From: Cenococcum geophilum 1.58
Lineage: Eukaryota; Ascomycota; Dothideomycetes; Gloniales; Gloniaceae
Direction of reading: 5' to 3'
Assembly: GCA_001692895.1 (NCBI GenBank)
Contig: KV748184.1
Location: 682,001-746,000 of the forward strand
Length of the DNA stretch: 64,000 bases
Shown here in pieces: positions 46,449-58,292 of the stretch. Position 1 is the stretch's first letter. Each line of letters opens with the position of its first letter. Under the pieces are notes generated by a model. That model was not told where the DNA came from, searched no databases, and saw nothing but the letters and a program-made list of their open reading frames with translations. The position numbers and the translations under genes were made by a program.

Positions 46449-48695
46449 ATGGAAGCAATCAGGCAGACATGCACCTCTATCAATGAGAAAACAGGAGCTT
46501 CCACCTTCGGACGGACCTTCCGCCTTGAAGGTTCCGGTCATGTAAGGCGTTACTATGACATAAATTTTCCAGTATACTAACGACTTGCGTAGGAGAAAGA
46601 AATCAAGAACACCAGGTTCTTGACGGAGATTCGCGCGGGGATCACCACATTCTTTACAATGGCGTACATCATCGCCGTAAACGTACGTCCATAGCAATTA
46701 CGTTACAAATAATTAGAGCTGACAGTTAAAGGCTTCCATCCTAACCGATACGGGAGGCACTTGTGTCTGCAATAGCACCAAAGATCCAACGTGCTCCACA
46801 GATCCGGCCTACAATGCATGTCTCCTGGGTATGTTCAGGTCTGCTACCACACAGGTAACATGCTTAATTTCTATAGATTTGAATCGTGATCTGGTTACAG
46901 CCACAGCGGCGATCGCAGGCTTTAGCTCTTTCCTTTTTGGATTTCTCACCAATATGCCAGTGTGTCTTGCGTAAGTTCAGTGCAATATATTCTAATCTTG
47001 CGTCGCTGATAGAAGGAAAGTCCTGGTATGGGTCTCAATGCCTATTTCGCATATCAGGTTGTTGGGTTCCATGGAACAGGCTCCGTTTCGTATCGCCTTG
47101 CTCTCACTGCCGTCTTCATCGAAGGTTTCATCTTCATCTTCCTTTCCTTGATCGGTATGAGGCAGTGGCTAGTAAAGATGCTCCCCACTTCGATTAAGAT
47201 TGCTAGCGGCTGTGGTATTGGCTTATTCTTGGCGGAGATTGGCCTGACATATTCCGCTGGCATTGGTGCCATTACCGGCGCAACTGCTACTCCACTAGAT
47301 ATTGCTGGATGTCCACCACAATATCGCGATGAGAACGGATTCTGCACAAGCCATAAGATGACAAACCCGACAGTGAGTATCTTCAGGGAAAATCTTTTGG
47401 CTACCCTAGGTATCGCGGCTAACAGGAGCTCTTGCTTCAATTAGATGTGGATTGGAATCTTCTGTGGCGGAGTTGTAACTGCATATCTCATGTCTTTCAG
47501 AGTAAAGAGCGCCATCTTAGTTGGTATCGCTCTTGTGTCCATCATTTCTTGGCCGTAAGTCCTCGCAAAACGATAATTGTATATAACAAATCACTAACTA
47601 TATATAGGCGACCTACTTCATTCACTTACTTTCCTTATACTCCTGAAGGTGCTTCCCGCTTCGACTTTTTCAAGAAAGTTGTGAGCTTCCACCCAATTAA
47701 CTCAACGCTCAATGCCCTCGACTGGAACGTCTCCGCAGCACCCGGTCACTTTATCCTCGCTCTCTTCACTTTCCTCTATGTTGATATTATCGATTGCACG
47801 GCCACACTCTACAGCATGGCGCGATTCGCCGGCGTTGTTGACAAGCAATCAGGCGATTTCCCCCGCTCAACCCTAGCCTATTGCACCGATGCATTCTGTA
47901 TTTCCGTTGGAGCACTTTTTGGCTGCTCGCCCGTTACCGCGTTCATAGAGTCCGGTGCTGGCATTGCTGAAGGTGGCAAGACGGGCTTAACTGCTATGAC
48001 CTGTGGAATCTGCTTTTTGATTTCGATTTTCTTCGCTCCGATCTTTGCGTCTATTCCACCCTGGGCGACTGGATGTACTTTGATACTTGTAAGGACCCGT
48101 CATTAAGCCCAAATCCTTCTGCTTGCTAATACACAGCTAGGTCGGCTGCATGATGATCCGCCAGGTCGTGAACGTGAACTGGCAATACATCGGCGACGCG
48201 GTCCCCGCATTCGTCACTATTATGTTCATCCCATTCGGCTATAGTGCTGCCTACGGCCTGATTGCGTAAGCTCTCCATGCCTATTATAGTGTTCTAAAGC
48301 TCCTGACCTAAACCCTTGCAGTGGCGTCATGGTCTATACAGCCATCAACGGCCCCATTTACCTCACAAAGCTCATTTCGCGCGGCCGCTTCGTCCCCGAC
48401 GACGAAGATGACCGCGAGTACTGGTCCCGTAGGCTCCCCCCTCTTCTTTCAACATCGAACAACGATTCTAATGATTGGTACAGTCAAACCGCAGGGTAGA
48501 ATGCCTTGGTTCATCACAGCAGCCCAGGCCGTCACCGGCCACTTTGGGCGTAATAGCAGTAGCAGCCATGCGCAGGATTCTACCCACTCTTTGAGGAGTG
48601 GTGCCTCGCAGGAGAACTTCGCTGCGTCCAGAGGCCCGAACAAGGATGTGGAGGCTGTGGTTGCGGAGTCGCCACCGAGAAGAGAGAAGAGGTGA
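46449..48695 (+). CDS. azgA: AzgA-type purine (hypoxanthine/adenine/guanine) permease
   Basis: Ten exons: 46449-46541, 46593-46682, 46732-46828, 46877-46970, 47021-47372, 47445-47554, 47608-48088, 48141-48265, 48322-48428 and 48484-48695. Nine GT-AG introns of 48-72 bp; 1761 bp, 586 aa, close to A. nidulans AzgA (about 580 aa). It is a plasma-membrane proton/purine symporter of the AzgA family (NCS2-like fold). Family motifs: FRLEGSGH, FLTEIRAGITTFFTMAYII (TM1), DLVTATAAIAGFSSFLFGF, PGMGLNAYFAYQVVG, GCGIGLFLAEIGLTYSAG, ISWPRPTSFTYFP, FLYVDIIDCTATLYSMARFA, PVTAFIESGAGIAEGGKTGL, FFAPIFASIPPWATG and NWQYIGDAVPAFVTI. Cytosolic tail hydrophilic, ending PPRREKR. The usual DTTGTLYSMA reads DCTATLYSMA. 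Converges on the dehydrogenase gene. Confidence 0.95.
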
Positions 48696-49124
48696 GAGAG
48701 ACTCCCGCGTGCGAGATTTAGCTTTCTAAGCCGTTGCATGGAAGAGTGCATAATGCAGGCCTAAAATAAGAGCTCGATTGAGTTAGGCGTTCGGGGCTTA
48801 TAGGGAAGGTAATACCGGCACAATGATAAAACAGAAAATTATACGCCTCTAATTTGTACTTCCAAGGGTTAGAAATCATAAAGATTCACTGGTCGGTCAA
48901 TATAACATGAAACGATTTATTTGGCCTCTAAACAATAGTGACAGTGTCTTAGCAGGAATGGCTTCAAGCGGTGAATATTGAATGCCAGCACTATTAAGAA
49001 CCTTATCCCAAACATCCACACCCATAAAATCTATGTTTATTCTTCATAAGAGCAATTATGACTTTGGACTTCGTATGCACTCTAAAGGAGTCGTGCAACT
49101 TGGCATTAAGTTCGATCACTAACA
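48696..49124. other. Convergent intergenic region
   Basis: 430 bp between the stops of the permease (+) and the dehydrogenase (-). Holds both 3' UTRs. AATAAA in minus sense at 49036-49041, 84 bp past the dehydrogenase stop, is a candidate polyadenylation signal. No gene is visible. Confidence 0.55.
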
Positions 49125-50021
49125 CTAGCAAACCGCTCCTCCATCAATTCCGTATACTGAACCAGTAGTGAACGAGCTGTCATCGCTTAGTAAGAACATT
49201 ATCAACTTGGCGATTTCCTCTGGTCTCCCACGCCTGCCCAGGACACAATCGTTGGGCAGCTGGAAGCCGAGTGTCTCGTCCAGTTTCTCCATCAGTGGGG
49301 TCTGAACGAAGCCTCTACGCATGATTATTTTCAGCAGTGTATCTAATAAGAGATTCATAGTACTGTACTTACGGAGCAACAGCGTTAATTCTTATTCCCG
49401 TTGCCACCTCGTCTCTAGCTGCCGACTTTGTGATCCCAACAACCGCGAACTTACTCGCACAATATACACCAGCGGCAGGCATCCCCTTGAGTCCTGCCAT
49501 GCTAGCCGCGTTTACAATACTTCCTCCGCCAGATCCGTCTTTCGCCGTCCTCATATGTTCCAGTTCCGCTCGCATGGAATAGAATACCCCCTTTACATTT
49601 ATCGTGAAGACTTCGTCGAGGTCCTCTTCGTTGAATTCTCGGAGGGTGCTAGGCCGGCCAGCTATTCCAGCCAGGTTCGCAGCTCCTAAGCCAGGATATT
49701 AGCTCTTGTAACCAGGGCCTCACCTAAGATCTCCAGAATCTCAATCAGAGTGGGACGATTACCATCCAATGGCTTGCTAAAGTGCTCCACCGTTTTACCA
49801 ATCCAATTATCCACCTCCGTGCGGACACGAACATCCACCTTCTGGGTGATCACATCCACTCCTTCCTTCTTTAGCTCACTCTCAAAATGCTGTAGGGATT
49901 CTTCGTTTACATCTGCAAGTGAGAGTATAGCACCGTGGCTTGCTAGTAACTGAGCAGTAGCCCGTCCGATGCCGGAGGCAGCACCAGTAATCGCAATAAG
50001 CTTGTTCTTTATTGATGACAT
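49125..50021 (-). CDS. Classical short-chain dehydrogenase/reductase (SDR)
   Basis: Three exons: 50021-49763, 49685-49373 and 49314-49125, with introns of 77 and 58 bp. The total of 762 bp gives 253 aa, typical of classical SDRs. MSSIKNKLIAITGAASGIGR holds the TGxxxGxG cofactor motif at residues 10-17; an acidic residue after strand 2 (SLADVNEES) suggests NAD(H) preference. NLAGIAG stands for the NNAG motif. Catalytic Ser in IVNAASMAGLKG and YCASK (YxxxK) are present. The C-terminus has INAVAP/GFVQTPLMEKLDE across intron 2 and SVYGIDGGAVC. The ATG at 50021 is preferred over 50081 because the Rossmann strand follows it directly. Likely a soluble oxidoreductase of secondary or lipid metabolism; substrate not predictable. 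Confidence 0.93.
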
Positions 50022-50335
50022 TTGAAGTGGATGATAAAACGAAACGGTCTCTATGCTTAGTTCAATGAAAGTGATTCGCAACTGTCTTTTCGCTCCCCTA
50101 CGGCTCCCCTCCGGCTCCCCTCCGGCTCAACCCCGCTGTATAACCGCTCTGATGGTAACAAGCAAGCTGTCAAGCTCGCATGGACAAGTGTATGGGTGCA
50201 CCCGTGCAACGCACTTCTGAAGGTCCGTGACGATGTGCAAGGTGCTCGTAGTAGTCAAAGCGGGCGCTTGTTTATCCCATAAATCAGACTCCCGGGAAGA
50301 AATTGCGCCACGGCGTGACGCTAAGGATCTAGTGC
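50022..50335 (-). promoter_or_regulatory. SDR upstream region with CCCCT repeats; right border of the gene island
   Basis: Non-RIPped DNA up to about 50335, where TpA-rich sequence begins abruptly. At about 50090-50130 a tandem CGGCTCCCCTC-type repeat gives three CCCCT boxes, which match the yeast stress-response element core. Regulation by stress factors is only a possibility. Confidence 0.4.
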
Positions 50336-50929
50336 TATTCTTATAGACTCCTGTAAAGTCCTAAGCCAATTAAATTACTATACCCTAGTCCTGTAAATTC
50401 CTATAAAGTCCTAAACTAATTATATTATACTAAGAGGTATTTCTCCTTAAGAGTTTAGGGGCTATAGACGTCCTTTATATACGTTATATCTTATACCCTA
50501 AATTAATTCTAAAATACTCCTAACCGTATTTAATTAAAAGCCATTTACTTCCTCTATCCTATTAAGAGTAATAGACATTATTAGTAAAATACCTGTATAT
50601 AAGAATATATATATTAGATCCTGCAATAGTCGCGATAGATTCGTGAGTACTACTTACCTTTTTAGCTGTATAACGACGTAGAGTGGGATACGTTATAATT
50701 ATACTCGCGAATTTACTAGAGCTAGGTATTAGGTAAGTCTAATCTGGTTATAACTTAGTAAGGCTTATATTACTAGGAGATGCTAATATATATAAGGCCT
50801 TTAGCGTATAGAGGGGAGGGTAATTATAAGAGTATATATATTAGATCTCGTAATAGTCGCAATAGATTTATAAATACTATCTATTTTTTAGCCGATAGCG
50901 ACGTAGAGCGGGATATGTTATACTATACC
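50336..50929. repeat. RIP-degraded DNA with two direct duplications
   Basis: A segment with CCTRTAAAGTCCTAARCYAA occurs at about 50350 and about 50400. A longer segment of about 100 bp (TATATATTAGATC, TCGYRATAGATT, ACGTAGAGYGGGATAYGTTA) occurs at about 50610-50706 and about 50830-50925. The Copia element is inserted at the end of the second copy. The second copy may run into an LTR (TGTTATACTATACC) that resumes at 56996. Confidence 0.6.
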
Positions 50930-51136
50930 TGTCGGGAATAAGGCAATTTGCCGTCACGTACGGCAAACTGCCGTCACGTGATGGCAAGTTGCCATCACGT
51001 GTCGCCGCGGCACTAGCGTGGCGAGGAGCCTTAAGCTCCTCGCCCTTCCTCATTCCAATTAAAAAGCTTTATTAACCAACATTACTATAACCTACTTAAG
51101 TAGTCGTTATTAGTAAGTTACCCTATATAACTAATA
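50930..51136 (+). repeat. 5' LTR of the Copia element (207 bp)
   Basis: Contains three copies of a palindromic unit of about 20 bp (GGCAANTTGCCRTCACGTG type) where the right LTR has one, accounting for the 41-bp length difference. The 3' half is RIP-mutated (ends AACTAATA instead of GACCAACA). Confidence 0.9.
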
Positions 51137-51139
51137 CTA

Positions 51140-54100
51140 ATTAGTAGTTAAATATATAGTTAACTATAGAGTAGCTAGGTTTTTAAATAAAAGAGATAGT
51201 CTTGTATAGAGGTGCTATATGCGCTTATATAGAATAGATCCCGGCAATACCGTACTACCTTAGACTTACGGAAAACTAGTAATAGAAGTATTACTAAGTA
51301 CTAGGAGATACCAAGTTACGTCTATTACGCAAAACAACCGCGTTTATAAAGATTTAGTTAAGTACTTTAGGTTAAAAGTGTTACTAAACCTAAGGTCCTA
51401 AGTTAACATCTAAAACGCGTTAAATAATATCTTAAATTGCCTACCTCTTAACAGCAAACCTATAAGATCCTATAAAACCGAAAATCCTACCTACCTTCGA
51501 CGTATAATACCTTATTAATTCTATACCTACTATAGCGTTAACCTACCCAAAGAAGTATAAGGAAGATATTAACCTAAAGACATAGAATAAAGCTATAATT
51601 AACCTTATAAACGCTAATAAACAAGACTTAAATAGATTTTTATTATACCATATAGTATATTATAAGGACAGTAAATATAATAATACCGCGCTATAGGAAT
51701 ATATAAAGGAGGACTTTATTAGATAGATAAAGGAAACATAGGCCCTATAAACAAGGATATTATATAGGACTTCCGTAACTTCCTTCGGAAGAATAGAGTA
51801 TTTATCCCTAAGGACGGGGGTACTATTAGAGACAATATTTAGGAGTAGGTTCTTAACGTAAAAGAAGAGCACAAATAGACTGTATAAGAGATTAAGCACT
51901 AACTACGCACTATAAGGAAGCTTAACTTATAATAGAATCCAAGTAATATACCACAAGAGACGTGTTCTAATTCCATTACTCTAGGCACAAGTTCTTCCGT
52001 TTTATATCTATCATCTCTACCTCTATCTTTAGTTCCCTAGAATCCACTAATTTAACCTATAACTTTAACTACTACCTCTTAACACGAGCAAGTATAAGAT
52101 CCCCTTGCTTTGTAATCTACTAACCTTTAAACTCTACCAACTAGACCTATATCCCTACTATAGCCTATAATATAACTCCTACCTTCTTTATCTTAATCTT
52201 AAATTAAAGGCAGTTTAAAATTGCTTATAGAGCTTATAAAGCTCTATTTAGATTAGGAGAAGAAGTTTAGTAGGGAATTATACGATATTCTTAATTTAAA
52301 ACTATGTATCTTCTATAACTATTACTAGAAGGTAGGAATAGAGTCTAATTAATACCANAANGCCTATTCNGTTATNCTTAAGGGCNNAGCTANTACCTTC
52401 TATTATAATCNTTTNGNAGGAAAAGGATATAATTTTAACCAAATAATATATAAAATAAGATACCACTTTAAAATAGAAGAGAATAAGTAGTAGTATATAT
52501 TAGAATAGAGAGAGACTANNTTCCTAAGNATTATTACTATAAACCTAGGTNTCCCTCGGCTTAATTATCTTTAAAAGCTCTTTAATTAACTTTAGACAAT
52601 TTAGCGTAGTTTATCCGAATTATATTAAGAGGACTTTAGCCTATATAATTAAGTCATTAGCGTATATTAAGGTGTTAAAGAATATAACCTTACTTTTTTT
52701 AATCCTATAAATACTTATAAAGGAGTATATACTTAATTAAGATCTTCTATTAGCACCACTCTACGCTCTTAAAAAGTACAGTAATTTAACACCTAACTCT
52801 AACCTACTTTAATTAACCCGCCCGACCAATATAATTATAACTAGACTAATTAAATATATAGTAGCCGGGGTAGGCAATATAGTAAAGGGTACAATTAACG
52901 ACTATAAGGTAAAGGTGGAGGTCCTTATAGAGGTTTATTTTAAAATAATCGCTAGAAGAAGTGCTACGTTTATAAGAAACCAAATTGCTAGTTAACTAGG
53001 CATTCTCTTAATAAATAAAAGGAGGTATATAATAAGTTCTGCCAGAGTATAAGAAACGTTAGAAATTATAAGGTTATTATAGCCTACTTCTAAAGCTTCC
53101 TAGTTTAATATAAAGGCGTAGAAGATCTTAAGGGTAAGGTTAATAAGGCTAAATAGCTCCTTATAGATATAGAAATTAAGGAGTACTTACCTAACCAATA
53201 CTTCACTAAGTATAGTGAGGTAGATAGTATATAAACCGTCACTATTCTTAATAACCAATCTACGCTCTATTTTACTATAAAGTTAGATATCTTTAATAAG
53301 CCAAGGGAGAGTTCCGCGTTTTTCTTTAATGACAGATACTTAGCAAATGTCTTCTATAGTATTATACCAAATACTAGAGCCGCAGGAGTATCTATAGTAG
53401 GAGAACCTTAAGTTTAAGCCCTTTAGCAGCTTAATAGCTCTATTTAGATTAACTATTTAACAGCAGGCCAACATACGATTCGTTTTAGCAAGGGTACTGC
53501 AATCTCTATTAGCACAATTAGGGTCCAAACCTCCTTAGGGTACATTACCTTTTACGTCGTTCCTATAAACACCCTATTTCTATTTTGCATTAAAGATATA
53601 GATAAATTAGGCGTTAAGCTTAATAACCTTAAGAATATACTCATTTAGGGAGATAATTAGGTGCCTGTTATACGCAAGTAGGGTCACCCCTAGTTACTCC
53701 TTTATTAACTAGAAAAGAGTGTTACTTAAAGCCATTTAACTAAGTTAGAGTTACATCAACTACACCGTCGTTTTAGCCACCTATCTATTTACCAATTACT
53801 TAGGGTTCTTTAGCGGGTAGGCTATAAAGTTAAGGTTAAGGCAATTAAGCATCTTATAAAGTACTACTATTAATACTAAATAAACCAGAAGTCCCCTAGC
53901 CAATTTAAGTTCACCCTTAAAGATAACTATAACTTTAACTTCTATATTATTGTTAACGTTATATATCTTAGCGGCAAGCTAGTACTCTAAGTTATTAACT
54001 TCTTAACCTCCTTCTAAGCCGTACAATTCTTAAAGGATATATCAGCTAGGAACGTATAGGATACCCTTTAATTATACTAGATTAATATCTACCTAGGACC

Positions 54101-56560
54101 CCCTAATTAAATCATCTACAATGTAGGAAAGAACTTCTTATCTATAGAGTTTTAATAACAGATAAAGGCAATAGCAATTAAGGTTAAGGAAGTCCCTATT
54201 AAGGCATATAATAGTATCAGAAAAGTAAAACGATATTATACGCTATTACACCGCGTATATAAGATTATCTCTTTAGAACTAGAGGACGCTAGTAAAAAAC
54301 TTACCTTATAAATAGCTATTAAAGCTATTAATAATTCCGCTAGCCCGGATAGACTTATACCTATATTACTAGTCTTTAGCGCCTACCCTTAAATAACTAA
54401 TAATTCTCCATTATCTCCCTCTATTATATAATAAGCTAAGGCTATTCGCAAGGCAATAAAGGAGGTATAATATCTCTATGCTATACGCTAGGTTAATAAC
54501 GCACTAGGAATAAGAAATGGCCCAAATACCTTGACTACGCTTAATCTACTACTTTAGTCTAAGGTACGCGTATAGTGTAAAAAGGGAGGATAGTTAGGCC
54601 CATATTAACTTATTATAATTAATAGTTAAACTTATACTATTCAAATGCCTTACAGACCCACTTAATTCCATTTAACTATTATTAAGCCTTACTATAAAGA
54701 TAATAGTTCCGAGCCTTTATAGGATACTATAAAAGATACCCTAAAGGAGAGCTATAATTAATATACTCTAAAAGGCGACCATAATCCTAATATAATTGTA
54801 GTAGATACACCGTAACTATAACGCGGTAGAGGTCGCCCAAAGGGATTACAAAATCGCTAATATCTTATTAATTTCGAAGAGCAATTTATTACCGCCATTA
54901 AGAATAGAGTTAAGCTATTAATGGCCTTTATAACAGCTAAGAAGAAGGCTAACTTTAAACTCGCAAAACAGCTTTAAAAGGAAGGTCGTATTATAACTCC
55001 AGGAGCTCCTTTCCAAGCATCCGATAAGCAGAAGATTAATAGTCTTATTATAAGAGGGGTCTTTAAATTCAAGAAGTATAACCCTACTAAGTTTAATAAA
55101 GTTCGTATCTTTAAGTTAAGAATAGTTAACGAGATTAAAGGCAAAGCTACTAACGCCCTATTTAAGAAATTAAGGCTTATTATCCAAGGCTACAACAATA
55201 ATAGTAAGGAGGTAATTCTTATATAATCTTCTATAATTTAACGAGCCAGTTAGCGAGTTATTATTATACTAGCTCCCTCCCTAATAAAGAATAGAATAGC
55301 AGTCTATCTATAAGATATTACTTAGGCCTACACCCAATTAAAGACGCACCTTTAGCGCTTAATATTAGCATACCTTTTAGAGTAAATTCGCCACTAATAC
55401 TCCGAAGATACGATTATAGTTATGCTTAAGCCATTATATAGAATTGTAGAGGCAGGAACTCACTAGTAGGCTACTTATAGCAAGCACTATAAAGAGAAGC
55501 TTTTAATAACTACTTTTATATTTAATCTATACTTCCTTATTATAACTACGGGAACTCTATTTAGAATTATCGGCATATAAACCGATAATATAATTATCTT
55601 AGGAGATAACCGATTCTTAGCTCTTAAAAAAGATAAGCTAGTAAAGGCAAATCTTATAGTAAAGCTAAAGAAAAAGCTTAATTTAATAACACTATTACTC
55701 TTTAATGGATATGTCCTCTCCCTAAACGAGGATTCCATTGCTTTATACCAGAAGGGTTAAGGCAAGAAGATTAACGTTATTAATATTAATTCTCTAAAAT
55801 AAGGATATGTAGAGTAACGCGCTTATAGAGCTTATATTGCTTTTATCTATTAACCCAAGGCTTTATTTAATCTCTTTATTGCCGCTTAATACCAGGAACC
55901 AATTAAGGATAATATCCTTACCCTAAATAAGCGTCTCTCCTAGCAAATAAACTATCTTAACTAGGGACTACTCTACGTGCCTATTAATCTTCCCACCGCT
56001 AAGCTCTTTGTATTTATTAATAGATCATTTATAAATAATAAAGATTTTAGCTCCTAGCTAGAATATAAGATTATTATTACAAATAAATCTACTAGAGAGA
56101 ATAACTTTATAATCTACGGCAATCTTATCTATTAGAGCTTAACCAAGAGTAAGTACGTTATTTAAAGCGTTCTAGCGTTAGAGATATATAGAATAGTTAG
56201 CGGAGTTAACATAGCAATTACAATTGGAACTACCCTAAAGATAATTATAGATCAACTCAAACTTCCTATTATCCCTATAATTATATATACCGACTTATAC
56301 TCCCTTTATAAGTGCTTAGTTAAGCTTAGTACTACAAAGGAGAAGCGCCTTATAATTAATATTATAGCACTTCGTCAATCCTACAAACGGTAAGAACTCT
56401 TTAAGATTTAATAGATTAACGGTTAAGATAACCTAGCAGATATAATAATAAAGGTAAACCTAAATAAGGCTCTAGAAACGTTTATTAACATAAATACTTT
56501 ACGCGTATAAGTTAAAGGTTAGGTTAAAAGGGAGTAAGAGTATAACGCTCTATAGACCCT
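51140..56560 (+). pseudogene. Copia gag-pol, RIP-inactivated
   Basis: Readable domains in order: gag with a CCHC-like knuckle KCYVYKKPNC at about 52969; protease region to about 53500; GAG-pre-integrase LHQLHRRFSHLSIYQLL at about 53757-53810; integrase core with QFLKDISARNV and LGPPNQIIYNVGKNFLSIEF (about 54040-54160); reverse transcriptase with RLIIQGYNNNSKEVI, AVYLQDITQAYTQL and KTDNIIILGDNRFLALKKD (about 55580-55640; second Asp of TDD now Asn); RNase H with PTAKLFVFINRSFINNKDFS and YTDLYSLYKCLVKLSTTKEK (about 56285-56360). Stops are TAG/TAA. Scattered ambiguity codes are at 52358-52552. It matches the Copia group widespread in Pezizomycotina. Not functional. Confidence 0.9.
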
Positions 56561-56829
56561 AATTTCAACCAGCCAATTAGGATTTTCCATACCCGGCATA
56601 GAAAATTGCTATTAGCTCGCTTATAGCTAGCGCCTTAGCGACCCTAATGGCCCTAACATAATATCTACCTACGACTCCTCAGTAAGAAAGCACCACGTGC
56701 TAAAAGGCAAATTTTAGGATAGCGAGACTTATATTATAATAGCAATAGTAAGTAAGAAGGATCCATATTTATTATAATAGTTAAGCAGTATTTATATATA
56801 GAGGGCAACCATAAAAGAAGAGTTGCCAG

Positions 56830-56995
56830 TGTCGGGAATAAGGCAATTTGCCATCACGTGTCGCCGCGGCACTAGCGTGGCGAGGAGCCTTAAGCTCCTT
56901 GCCCTTCCTTATTCCAATTAAAAAGCTTTATTAACCAACATCACTATAACCTACTCGAGTAGTCGTTATTGGTGAGTCACCCTGTGTGACCAACA
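56830..56995 (+). repeat. 3' LTR of the Copia element (166 bp)
   Basis: Far less mutated than the left copy: keeps GGTGAGTCACCCTGTGTGAC. One copy of the TTGCC..TCACGTG unit. Followed directly by the target duplication ATACC. Confidence 0.92.
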
Positions 56996-57519
56996 ATACC
57001 CCTATTTAATAATTAATAAAGCCCTTTATCTAGCGTTCCTCTTAGCTCTTCTCTACCCTTTAATAGTATGTAGTTATTCCTATAGCTATTATACCTTTAT
57101 TATTACGAGACTACTCTATAATACCTTATATACTCCTACCTATCTCTACTATACTCTACCTACCCTATTAGCGGGACCTAGTAAAATATAGCAGAATATA
57201 GTAAGAGACGCGCTCTACTATATTCTACCTACCCTATTAGTAAAACTTAGTAGAATATAGCAGAATATAATAGAATATAGTAGGAGACGCGCCCCGGCAC
57301 TGTTACGTGCCCTATATATAATACGGCACCTATTAACCTATTAACTAAGTAATAATATATACCCCTTCCCTTCTATTTTCTTACTTTCTTTCCTTATATA
57401 ATATCTTAACTTATTATATAGTTTATATATATAGCTTAATACTATCTACTTTACTATATAATATTATTGCTTATATCTATTCCATATTACTATATTGCGT
57501 TATCTTTATATACTACCCG
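56996..57519 (+). repeat. Probable LTR/leader of the host Gypsy relic
   Basis: Sequence interrupted by the Copia insertion. It includes two diverged copies of a segment (ATTCTACCTACCCTATTAG, then TAGTARAATATAGCAGAATA) at about 57165-57215 and 57225-57285, and a TATATATAATACGGCACC stretch followed by pyrimidine-rich leader. The gag relic starts just downstream. LTR limits not proven. Confidence 0.4.
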
Positions 57520-58270
57520 CCGAAATATAAAACGGCTCTAAAGCCCCCGTATTGGCCGCCAATATTATATCTATACTTTAAGACTAATTAGCAAGTATAT
57601 AGAAGTCCTTCGTAGATACCCTTATATAGTATTAAGTTACTATAGATAAATAATAAGCTAAATAAGAAGTACGTTAACGATAATTAATTAAGGCACTCTA
57701 TAAAGAAGTCCATACCCTTAAGGTACTTATGTTAGAGTTATAAAACCAAATACTAGCCTAAGAGGCGACTAATACGCCGTCTATAGACCTAGCTCACTAG
57801 TTACGAACCCAAAGCTAGCTATAGTTATTTATTCTATAGATCTGCCCGCTATACTATAATAACTTAAATAATCTAAACGACTACCGAATCTCTTAATAGT
57901 TATTAGTAAATAATAAGAGCTCTAGTTCTTTCTACACTAGCTTAAAAATAAGCTAAATAGTAATATTAACTATTACCTAACTAAGGAGAATCGACTCTAC
58001 TGCGCCCTAAGCCAATTAGGAGGAGAAGTAGCTAACCTTATTAACTCCTTTTAGTTAAGTACTATATAAACCCTAGTTAACCTCCTTAAAGCTATATATA
58101 GTAATCTAAACCGCTAAGCTACTATTTAAGGAAAGATTAACTATATAGTTTAAGAAACTAAAAGCCTCCCGTTATACTTCTCTAAATTTAATTATTATAT
58201 AAAAGAAATAGGCTAAAACGACTTTGCGCTAATTAATAGCTATAAGGGTTATTTTAACCCTTACTTAGGT
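57520..58270 (+). pseudogene. Gypsy-type gag relic
   Basis: Plus-strand readings: an N-terminal Ala/Gln-rich helical region (PVLAANIISILQDQLASI) and a capsid-like region CALSQLGGEVANLINSF, then YFSKFNYYIKEIGQNDFALI, resembling retrotransposon gag of Ty3/Gypsy elements. Stops are TAG/TAA. The frame is lost at about 58270, where a hairpin-containing sequence starts. No polymerase follows, so the element is truncated or rearranged. Confidence 0.5.
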
Positions 58271-58292
58271 ACATGCTTAGGAGCTCTTAGGG

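Larger units (their letters stand above)
50930..56995 (+). mobile_element. Ty1/Copia retrotransposon, full length, RIP-mutated
   Basis: A 6.07-kb element on the plus strand, bounded by LTRs starting TGTCGGGAATAAGG and ending (right copy) GACCAACA, and flanked by the 5-bp duplication ATACC (50925-50929 and 56996-57000). Domain order gag, zinc knuckle, protease, integrase, reverse transcriptase, RNase H defines Copia. The inner region is full of TAG/TAA and cannot be expressed as a polyprotein. Confidence 0.93.

Noticed and set aside
47054-47440. 128-codon minus-strand frame
   Set aside because: Antisense to exon 5 of the permease.
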